NCBI RefSeq assembly: GCF_021390515.1
Contig: NZ_JAJUXI010000008.1
Span: forward strand, 62,001 to 126,000
Length of the DNA: 64,000 nucleotides
Direction of reading: 5' to 3'
Origin: Dyadobacter sp. CY326
GTDB taxonomy: Bacteria > Bacteroidota > Bacteroidia > Cytophagales > Spirosomataceae
This document shows positions 27,779 to 35,345 of the stretch, piece after piece. A model generated the notes under the pieces. The model was not told where the DNA came from, did no database searches, and worked only from the letters and a program-made list of their open reading frames with translations. The first letter of the stretch is position 1. Each line of letters opens with the position of its first letter. The position numbers and the translations under genes were made by a program.

Positions 27779-30700
27779 ATGCAATCGTCCCAGCACATGC
27801 GCCGCCTTTCCTACATCATTTTCAAACTCTTACTAATCATCTTTTTGGTGGCGACCGGAAATGTGATTGCTCAGGAAATCGATTTTAAGGTCACGAAATA
27901 CGATGAGTCGGACGGTTTGGAAAGCAGGCTCGTTCATTGCATGGTCCAGGACAAAAGTGGCTTTTTATGGTTTGGAACGGTTGAAGGACTCGCGCGATTT
28001 GATGGTTACCGTTTTAGAATGTTCCGCAAAAATTCCGACGATCCGCATTCCATTCAGGCAAACAATGTTTCCGCTATCACCACCGACAAAAGCGGATTGA
28101 TATGGGCCGGTTTTCAGCAGGGCGGCGTAAGCGCTTACGACCCGACAACGGGAAAATTCAAAAATTACGCATTGCGCGATCGGACCAAAAAAGCTTTCCC
28201 CGCGCAGCGCGTGCTCTCCATTTTTGCAGATTCGGACAATGATATCTGGGTGAGCATCGAGCGTGCTGGAATGTTGCTCCTGGACCGGAAAACGGGCATT
28301 TCAAAGCACATAAGCCTTATTCCTGCTAATATTCCTGCTGATGACCGCAGTCGACTTTATGATCATGTTGGTGCATTCCATGAAGCGGAAAAGGGCAAGT
28401 TCTGGTTAGCGACCGCAGATGGACTTTATCATTTTGACAAAAAAACAACTGAACTAAAACGCGTCCCTTTCCCAGTGCCGGTGAAAAACATGGTTAGGAG
28501 TGACCTGTTCACAAGCATGGCCGCCGATGGTGAAATGTTGTGGATGGGCTCGTGGTCCGGTGGCATTTCCAGTTATAACACGCGCTCTGGCAAATGGCAA
28601 AACTTCCGTTACAACAAGTCCAGTCTTTCCGGAACGACCAATATTATTCGCGGCATTGCCGCAAAAGGAAAGGATACATTGTTTCTTAACACATCCAATG
28701 ACGGTGGTTTCGGCTATTTTATCAAGTCTACGGGTCAATTTCATTTTTATAAAAACTCGTTTTATGAAAGTTCGCAGCATAATGTGGACGAATATTCGGG
28801 ACTGTGGCAGGACAATGCTTCCAACCTGTGGGTGAGTCATGAAATGGGCTTGTTCAAGGTCAGAGTTGAAAAGAAAAAGTTTGAATTTCATCCTGTAATA
28901 GTCTCGCATTCAGACAATGGTTCTTTGCATGTGATCTCCAAGATTTTCGAAAATGACCGATTTCTGCTTACCGGGACGCGATTTGCGGATGGGTTACATG
29001 TGAAGGACAAGCACACAGGAATTGAAAAAGCGCTGCCTTTTGCGCATGACCTTGACGAGCGCGTGATGATGGTTAATGACATTATTCAGGATAGCCAGGG
29101 ACGGATCTGGGTTATCACGCGCGACTATATTTATCATTTGAATCAGGACAAACTGCTGTTAGCAAAGACATTACAACCCAATCTTGCCAAAAAATCCGAT
29201 AACAGAACCAACTTTTATCTCAGGGCCTGCGAGGACCGGCACGGCAATGTTTGGGTTACGTCGCAGCGCAATGGCGTTTTTCTTTTCGACAATCATACCA
29301 AGGGCATCGTGCATTTTTCGCCGGAGGAAAAGGGCGCGGGCCACATTCCTTCGGGCATTATGCGTGCCGTTTGCATAGACAAAAACGGCATGATCTGGAT
29401 TGGTGGAAACAATGGTTACCTTGCCTATTTCAGTCAGACTTCCCGAAAATTTGTAACGGTGTCGTCAAAAGTAATGGGCCTGGCGGCTGGAAATGATGTG
29501 AACGCAATCATTTGTGACAAAAAAGGCACGATCTGGGTCGGCACAAATGCCGGGTTACTCAGCCTGGAATTCTCAAAAAACCAACCCGTGCGCACTTGCA
29601 TGCTTACCGCCGAGCACGGCATGCGCGGGGACATTGTTTTTGATCTTTGCGAAGCTCCCGACGGGAAAATCTGGTGCGTAACCAGTTCCGTTTTGTGTGT
29701 GCTAAAACCTGAAAATCACACCATTACCAGCTTCGGATCGTCCGATGGCGTTGAATATTCTTACACCGAGCAACGCATTATGCGGGCACCCGGCAACCAA
29801 ATGCGTTTTACGCTCGCGCGCGGTTACTATGATTTTGACCCGTCATTTCTGAGGACGCGGCGCGCAAAAGTTCCGTTGCAGATCACCTCAATGAAAGTCA
29901 ATGATCAGGAGCGATATCTGGACAAATTGGCGACGCAGCCGGTAAGACTGGATGTGGAAGAAAACAAATTGTCGTTTGAGTTTGCAGCATTGGACCTGAA
30001 CCAGCCCGAAAAGCAACATTACGCGTATATGCTGGAAGGTTTGGATCAAAACTGGGTTAATTGCGGCAGCAGACGTTATGCAAGTTACACGAACTTGCCC
30101 GGTGGCGATTATGTTTTTAAAGTGCGTGCGAGCAGCATTGATGAAGATTGGAAAGAACCAGGCGTCGTGTTGCCGGTTCATGTTGCAACGGTTTTTTACA
30201 AAAACTGGTGGTTCCGGATTCTGGCATTGATTATTGGGGTCGGCATCGTTTACTCAATTTTTCAGCTGCGTATCCGGCAAGAACAGAAAATTTACGCACT
30301 GGAAAGCCGGGCGAATTCGCTGGAGAAAGAGAAGGCAATGGTCATGTATGACAGCTTGAAACAGCAATTGAACCCGCATTTTCTTTTTAACTCGCTTACT
30401 TCATTGAGCAGTCTTATCCGGATTGACCAGAAAAAAGCGGGCGAATTTTTGAGCGGACTGAGCAACACATATCGATACATTCTCAAAAACCGCGATAGCG
30501 AATTGGTGTCGCTGGCGAGCGAGATCCAGTTCACGGAAACTTACATTCAACTACAAAAAACCAGATTTGAGGAAGGTTTGATTGTCAAAGTTTGCATTAA
30601 CCCCGAATACACGCATTGGAAAATTGCGCCCGTTACGCTGCAAAACCTGATCGAAAATGCGATCAAACACAACATCATTTCAGACAAGAAGCCTTTGACA

Positions 30701-30886
30701 ATCAGCATATTCAATGAAGAAGACAAGCTGGTTGTGCAGAACAATCTGCAACGCAAAAACTTTGTAGAAACAAGCAACCGGAAAGGGCTGACGAACATCA
30801 GTTCGCTTTACGAATATTTGACGGAGCGCCGGATTGAGATCATAGAGAACGACCATTATTTTACCGTTAAAATACCCCTGATATAA
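27779..30886 (+). CDS. Two-regulator-propeller histidine kinase (HisKA_7TM-less LytS/YehU type)
   Basis: 1035 residues. Signal peptide within the first 32 residues (a second start, Met7, is possible). A double beta-propeller made of regulator-propeller repeats fills about 35-690, with recurring phrases such as DKSGFLWFGTVEGLARFDGYRF, GLIWAGF and GTIWVGTNAGLL split over blades. A Y_Y_Y domain follows (about 695-790: YAYMLEGLDQNWV, SYTNLPGGDYVFKVRAS), then one membrane segment (about 811-830), a coiled coil and a His_kinase domain with His867 in NPHFLFNSL and the N-box LIENAIKHN. A periplasmic ligand presumably controls phosphorylation of the regulator whose ATG overlaps this stop codon by one base. 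Confidence 0.92.
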   Translation: MQSSQHMRRLSYIIFKLLLIIFLVATGNVIAQEIDFKVTKYDESDGLESRLVHCMVQDKSGFLWFGTVEGLARFDGYRFRMFRKNSDDPHSIQANNVSAITTDKSGLIWAGFQQGGVSAYDPTTGKFKNYALRDRTKKAFPAQRVLSIFADSDNDIWVSIERAGMLLLDRKTGISKHISLIPANIPADDRSRLYDHVGAFHEAEKGKFWLATADGLYHFDKKTTELKRVPFPVPVKNMVRSDLFTSMAADGEMLWMGSWSGGISSYNTRSGKWQNFRYNKSSLSGTTNIIRGIAAKGKDTLFLNTSNDGGFGYFIKSTGQFHFYKNSFYESSQHNVDEYSGLWQDNASNLWVSHEMGLFKVRVEKKKFEFHPVIVSHSDNGSLHVISKIFENDRFLLTGTRFADGLHVKDKHTGIEKALPFAHDLDERVMMVNDIIQDSQGRIWVITRDYIYHLNQDKLLLAKTLQPNLAKKSDNRTNFYLRACEDRHGNVWVTSQRNGVFLFDNHTKGIVHFSPEEKGAGHIPSGIMRAVCIDKNGMIWIGGNNGYLAYFSQTSRKFVTVSSKVMGLAAGNDVNAIICDKKGTIWVGTNAGLLSLEFSKNQPVRTCMLTAEHGMRGDIVFDLCEAPDGKIWCVTSSVLCVLKPENHTITSFGSSDGVEYSYTEQRIMRAPGNQMRFTLARGYYDFDPSFLRTRRAKVPLQITSMKVNDQERYLDKLATQPVRLDVEENKLSFEFAALDLNQPEKQHYAYMLEGLDQNWVNCGSRRYASYTNLPGGDYVFKVRASSIDEDWKEPGVVLPVHVATVFYKNWWFRILALIIGVGIVYSIFQLRIRQEQKIYALESRANSLEKEKAMVMYDSLKQQLNPHFLFNSLTSLSSLIRIDQKKAGEFLSGLSNTYRYILKNRDSELVSLASEIQFTETYIQLQKTRFEEGLIVKVCINPEYTHWKIAPVTLQNLIENAIKHNIISDKKPLTISIFNEEDKLVVQNNLQRKNFVETSNRKGLTNISSLYEYLTERRIEIIENDHYFTVKIPLI

Positions 30887-31656
30887 TGAAAGCCGTAATT
30901 GTGGAAGACGAAAGCCTGGTGGCGCGGGAGCTGAAGAGCAAGATCAGCGCGGTTGCCGACGACGTAAAAGTGATCGAAGTGCTGTCCAGCGTCGAATCGG
31001 CGATTGCGTGGTTTCGGCAACACGAGCAGCCAGACATTCTTTTCATGGACATTCAGCTCGGCGACGGCGTCAGTTTCGACCTCATTGAACAAGTGAAATT
31101 AACCTGTCCGGTCATTTTCACAACCGCTTACGACGAATATGCGATCCGTGCATTCAAAGTCAACGGCATTGATTATCTGTTAAAACCTGTGGACGAAGCC
31201 GAGCTGAAAAGAGCGGTTGACAAATGCCGGGTTTTGATCGAAAAAACGAGCTATATGCACGCTGATCTGCAACAATTGTTGCAGGCGTTTACCAATCCAA
31301 TCGCCTCAAAGACAGCTTATAAAAAGAAATTCATCGTCAATTTCCGTAATCAAATGATCCCGATCAACACGGAAGACATTGCCTGTTTTGTCAAAGAAAC
31401 CATTCTTTTTCTTTACACATTCAAAGGCGACCGGCATGTGATGGATTTTACGACGATGGATGAAATCGAAGAGCTGCTCGACCCTGCAAAATTTTTCAGG
31501 GCCAACCGCCAATCGATCGTCAATTGCGATGCAATTCAAGGCATTCGTTCCCACGAAAATCAAAAACTGACCGTTTTTCTTAAAGATCCGCTCAAACCGG
31601 AATTGGATATCAGCCGCGAAAAAGCACCATCTTTCAAAAAATGGTTCGATAGTTAA
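30886..31656 (+). CDS. LytTR family response regulator
   Basis: 256 residues. A receiver domain (1-120) has the acidic pair near EDE (8-10), phospho-acceptor Asp55 (FMDIQLGD), TTAYDEYAIRAF and Lys in YLLKPVD. A LytTR DNA-binding domain follows (about 145-250: KKFIVNFRNQMIPINTEDI, FFRANRQSIVN). Its start codon overlaps the kinase stop codon (TAATG), the classic sign of translational coupling with the cognate sensor. It should bind direct repeats in DNA; a candidate site lies upstream of the kinase gene. The regulated genes are not known. Confidence 0.93.
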   Translation: MKAVIVEDESLVARELKSKISAVADDVKVIEVLSSVESAIAWFRQHEQPDILFMDIQLGDGVSFDLIEQVKLTCPVIFTTAYDEYAIRAFKVNGIDYLLKPVDEAELKRAVDKCRVLIEKTSYMHADLQQLLQAFTNPIASKTAYKKKFIVNFRNQMIPINTEDIACFVKETILFLYTFKGDRHVMDFTTMDEIEELLDPAKFFRANRQSIVNCDAIQGIRSHENQKLTVFLKDPLKPELDISREKAPSFKKWFDS

Positions 31657-31809
31657 ATCTTTTCCCCCGCCATACAACCTTTTCTGCTTCTTGCGGCCTC
31701 TTTGATCTGAGTACACCAAAAAACAATGTATGACTTCGGAGGCTGAGCTTCCGGAAGATCTTTGTGCTTACGGAAGTGGAGCATCGTCTGTTAATGTTTC
31801 AAATCACTT

Positions 31810-32748
31810 TTATACAATGACATCCTGCAATGCCAAAAAGACATTTAGCGGAAATTCTGCGATGCGGTTGCAGACATATAAATACCATTCTTTGCCATAA
31901 ACAAAATACAACTTTGTCGCGTAACCCTCTGCTTTCAGTTGGGCAAGTCGCTCGTTTTGAATGCCATACAAACTTTCAAACTCATACAAGCCGGCTTGTG
32001 GCTGGTAATGATCAACCAATTTTTTTGCCTCCTGCTGAATGAATGCATCGTGTGTGGCGATGGAGCACGGATGTTTTCCCGAAAGCAGTTGATCCACAAA
32101 TCCCAGATAGGCATCATTGAGCTGTGATCCTCTTGGCACAGAAAGTCCTTTCTCCGTTTCAAATGCGCCTTTCACGATCCTGACACGGCCTTTGTTTTTA
32201 ATAATATGCTGAAAATCATCCTTTGTCCTGTGCAGATAAGCTTGAAGCGTGATCGAAATATTATCGCGCTTTTTGGCGATTCGCTGATAAGTTTCCAAAA
32301 TGGCATCCGTCCTTTCGGTGCCCTCCGCACTGACGATCACTTCCGTGCCAGATTGAGCAGCTTCTTTACAAATCATATCCAAATGATGCAAACCCAGATC
32401 ATTTGAAATGGCCAGTCCAATGTGTGACAGATCCAGTGAAACGGTTGAATTTAAGCCTAGTGACCTAATTGTCTGACAAATCCGTAAAAACTCATTCGTT
32501 GCTTCAACAGCTTCCGCTTCGGTTTTCGTGCTCTCGCCCATGAATTCCAGCGAACATTTATAACCGTTTCTATTTTGCACAGCGACTTTTTCGACGGCTT
32601 CCGCCAGCGTTTCGCCAGCAATGTAACGATCCGCCGCCCGCTTCAAAATGGGAAAAAGCGTTCGATCTTTCAGAATGTATTCCTTCGCAGATTCATTCAA
32701 GGCCGCCTTCCTAAGCGCAGCCGCTCCTATTGCAAGTAAATCGTCCAA
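31810..32748 (-). CDS. Proline dehydrogenase-like (PutB-type) flavoprotein, substrate Arg changed
   Basis: About 312 residues from a TTG at 32748. The frame stays open to 32865, overlapping the neighbouring gene, but has no ATG, so the start is uncertain. Matches to single-domain proline dehydrogenases in order: FMGES (compare YLGE), LQAYLHR, RIVKGAF, ATHD, YEFESLYGI and YVYGKEW-like LYFVYGKEWYLYVCNRIAEFP. These enzymes oxidise proline to pyrroline-5-carboxylate with FAD. The final motif normally reads RRIAERP, whose two Arg residues bind the proline carboxylate; here the first is Asn (333 in the long frame) and ERP is EFP. Activity on proline is therefore uncertain. No pyrroline-5-carboxylate dehydrogenase gene is in the window. 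Confidence 0.72.
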   Translation of the reverse strand: MDDLLAIGAAALRKAALNESAKEYILKDRTLFPILKRAADRYIAGETLAEAVEKVAVQNRNGYKCSLEFMGESTKTEAEAVEATNEFLRICQTIRSLGLNSTVSLDLSHIGLAISNDLGLHHLDMICKEAAQSGTEVIVSAEGTERTDAILETYQRIAKKRDNISITLQAYLHRTKDDFQHIIKNKGRVRIVKGAFETEKGLSVPRGSQLNDAYLGFVDQLLSGKHPCSIATHDAFIQQEAKKLVDHYQPQAGLYEFESLYGIQNERLAQLKAEGYATKLYFVYGKEWYLYVCNRIAEFPLNVFLALQDVIV

Positions 32749-32783
32749 TGCAGTTTGTGGATTTGCGTTTTTAAGTGGTTTTG

Positions 32784-34145
32784 TTACTGCTTGTTTTTCA
32801 ATGCGTAAGCCAATCCAAAGCGCGACGACACATTTGATTTCAGATAAGGACTGCCCATTTGCCAACCTTCCGTTTTGCCGGAGAAGGATGCCGAAAGCGA
32901 CAGGTTTCCGGCAACGAGGAAGCGAAAATCAACCTGCAAAGCGCCGCCGTTAAGCATGTCATTTTCAAAAAATCGCTCCGGCTGATTCCATAAGTTGACA
33001 ACCAAATCGGTTTCGAGCCGCTTTGACAGTTGGCGATTGTAAAAGCCCAGATCAAGACCGTATCCACCTGATTTGTAATTATTATATTGGTGCAAGCCTA
33101 ACAAAAAATCCGTGTTACGAACCTGAACCGGCAAGATCAGCGCAATGTCGTTTCCGTAATGCGTCGGCGCGTATTGGAGGAAAAAATTGAATGACGAATG
33201 TCGGCCAAGCGGAATGCGGTTGATGAAAAATATCGCCGGATTCACAAAGTTCAGCAGCGCTAATTTTTTTTGTTTAAGCAAATATTCCCTTCCATCTTCC
33301 GTGAGTTGAGAAAACCCGATCCTTCGGTTGACGCCTTCTCCATTGGGAAACTTATCTCGCTCATTATAAGACTTTTCCGGGCTAAACATGTCGTAAGCCC
33401 AAGCCGTCAAGTCTGCTCCTGCAAAATCACGCTCCCTAGGGTCTGCGTTTTCATGTTTTGCTGCCCACACCGCAACAGAATCACTCTGCGGACTGGTTGA
33501 AAATTTGAAATAATCCCACACATACCACGCATTGTAAACCATCCATGCGTTTTTTGGTAAAGTCCGTTTTTTGTAAAAATCCTGAACTGCAACTTTCCTG
33601 GTGAGTAACACTTCCGACTGCACGCCGGCGACATAAGCATACAGCAACTGATTGACATCCTTTGCTTTAAGCACGCTTAAATCTTGATCACCAATGCCGT
33701 AAACCGTCCCGTCCCAGCGATGCGGAAACCAGTTTCCGTTCTTGGAATCAATGCCATTAACGCCCAGCACCGACCTATGAAATTCTTCATGCGCCCACAC
33801 GCCCAGCGGAATGGGCAATTCGCTGCCATATTTGACAAAACCGAGGCTTGCCAGATATTTAAAGCCGAAGTTGACTGCTTTTCTTCCATTGCTGTAAGCT
33901 TTTGTTTTTGGCTTAAAAAGCGCATTACCAAGCTTGTCAATCCCTAGATAACCAAGATCATACACGTCAGCAGAGAACTCCAACGCCTGGTGCATGGAAG
34001 GATAGCGATAAGGAATGTCCTTGTTTTGCGGCAGATCAATAACAGGAACAGAAAGACGAAGCTGGTAACGCGCCGAATCTTGGGCAGATGCAGATCCAAG
34101 GGAATGGCAGCATGCCAATAATAGTAATCCAAATGTTTTGTTCAT
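32784..34145 (-). CDS. Exported outer-membrane-type protein with HEEFH metalloprotease-like motif
   Basis: 453 residues from ATG at 34145 (a TTG 42 bases upstream is less likely because the signal peptide starts at this Met: MNKTFGLLLLACC, ending ASAQ). A motif WAHEEFHRSVLG (first His about 119) fits the HExxH zinc-binding pattern in an otherwise unrecognised family. The C-terminal half alternates in a way expected of outer membrane beta-strands (FNFFLQYAPTHYG, DFLLGLHQYNNYKSGGYGLDLGF, FGLAYALKN). I infer a surface or outer membrane protein with a possible metal site; a true protease is not established. It is co-directional with the proline dehydrogenase-like gene, which begins about 35 bp after it. 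Confidence 0.7.
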   Translation of the reverse strand: MNKTFGLLLLACCHSLGSASAQDSARYQLRLSVPVIDLPQNKDIPYRYPSMHQALEFSADVYDLGYLGIDKLGNALFKPKTKAYSNGRKAVNFGFKYLASLGFVKYGSELPIPLGVWAHEEFHRSVLGVNGIDSKNGNWFPHRWDGTVYGIGDQDLSVLKAKDVNQLLYAYVAGVQSEVLLTRKVAVQDFYKKRTLPKNAWMVYNAWYVWDYFKFSTSPQSDSVAVWAAKHENADPRERDFAGADLTAWAYDMFSPEKSYNERDKFPNGEGVNRRIGFSQLTEDGREYLLKQKKLALLNFVNPAIFFINRIPLGRHSSFNFFLQYAPTHYGNDIALILPVQVRNTDFLLGLHQYNNYKSGGYGLDLGFYNRQLSKRLETDLVVNLWNQPERFFENDMLNGGALQVDFRFLVAGNLSLSASFSGKTEGWQMGSPYLKSNVSSRFGLAYALKNKQ

Positions 34146-34364
34146 GGCTAATAATGTTTTCACAAAAGTGCCCGCAAACAGGAACAAGGCGATGGACGAC
34201 TATCCCGAAATGTCAGATTGAGTAGCTGTAATGTAAATGTGGGGAGGTTTGGGTGGGTTTTTGCATAAATGATATTTTACAAATTCTTCACATCAAATCA
34301 TTGAGAAAATAAAAATGCTATGCTAAATTGTAACCACGCAACAACTTAGAACGTGTCTATAATT

Positions 34365-35072
34365 ATGAGGCAATCACTTTTACTCTTCTTTGTTATTTTA
34401 TGCTTTGTTTCATGCCGCAGCGGGCAGGATTCACCGGAGCCGGACATGGAAATGCAGCACCCGGATTGGTATATTTTGCGGGGACCGGAAAATACTGAGA
34501 TATACGCTGTTTATGGAGATATTGACGGCACATTGGTGGTTACAGACCGATACCGCGCGTATTATTCCAAAAACAAGGGGAAAACCTGGACGCAGTCAAC
34601 ATTTGATTCAAAAAATGGTTTATTGGGATTTGCAGTGAGCAATGACACTTTGTTCACACTTGACACGCAAACGATGAGTGGCGACGATCCGGGCAACAGA
34701 TATGCGATCCGTCCAGCATATTTCAGTCTGGATGGTGGCGTTACCTGGGACAAGCTCACGCAGCGACCAGGCATTCCTGAGATGAAAACGCCGCTGAATT
34801 ATGGCTTTTCAGCCAACGGCATCCGGTTTAGCATCGATGAGATCATTCAGCCAGTGGGAACGATTGAATATCTCGGCATTGTGACGGAAAACGGCCGCAA
34901 GATCGCACTTCCGCAACAGCACGCGCTAAACAATGTTTATTTCGACCAAAAATCCCGCCTCTACATATCCGCCTCCGCGCCACTCTGCAACAAAGACGGA
35001 TACGTACAACTATGCAACAAACAAGACGTCCGCGGAACACTCTACATCTCCAAAAAACCAATCAATTACTAA
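34365..35072 (+). CDS. Small lipoprotein with sialidase/BNR-like repeats
   Basis: 235 residues from ATG at 34365; a GTG 12 bases upstream is the other option. The lipobox is FVSC at the end of the signal. The mature part contains short exo-sialidase/BNR-type motifs: YYSKNKGKTWTQ and FSLDGGVTWDKLT, the SxDxGxTW pattern of propeller blades. The length would give only part of a propeller, so it may be a small surface lipoprotein or a fragment of a larger ancestor. The gene ends beside a minisatellite and faces the FtsX permease gene. Confidence 0.65.
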   Translation: MRQSLLLFFVILCFVSCRSGQDSPEPDMEMQHPDWYILRGPENTEIYAVYGDIDGTLVVTDRYRAYYSKNKGKTWTQSTFDSKNGLLGFAVSNDTLFTLDTQTMSGDDPGNRYAIRPAYFSLDGGVTWDKLTQRPGIPEMKTPLNYGFSANGIRFSIDEIIQPVGTIEYLGIVTENGRKIALPQQHALNNVYFDQKSRLYISASAPLCNKDGYVQLCNKQDVRGTLYISKKPINY

Positions 35073-35093
35073 CCTCCATCCCAAAGCCCCAGC

Positions 35094-35345
35094 TCATTCA
35101 GCGCAGCAGCATTCAACGCAACAGCGCCCGATCATTGAACGCAACGGCGCCCGATCATTCAGCGCAACGGCGCCCGATCATTCAGCGCAACGGCGCCCGA
35201 TCATTCACTCATTCACTCATTCAATCATTCATTCATTCATTCAGCGCAACAGCGCCCGATCATTCAGCGCAACGGCGCCCGATCATTCAGCGCAGCGGCG
35301 CCCGCTCATTCAGCGCAGCGGCGCCCGCTCATTCACTCATTCCTA
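35094..35345. repeat. 23-bp minisatellite interrupted by ATTC-type microsatellite
   Basis: Two blocks of head-to-tail 23-bp units (typical unit TCATTCAGCGCAACGGCGCC plus CGA) occupy 35111-35200 and 35237-35328, with about four clear copies in each. They are separated by about 36 bp of TCATTCAC/ATTC tetranucleotide-like repeats and followed by the same type. Copies differ by one or two bases (AACAGC, AACGGC, AGCGGC). The array lies in the gap between convergent genes and runs into the 3' end of the permease gene. Units abut with no spacers. Confidence 0.9.

Noticed and set aside
35094-35345. CRISPR-like array
   Set aside because: The 23-bp units abut head to tail with no unique spacers, and no cas genes are near. 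It is a minisatellite.
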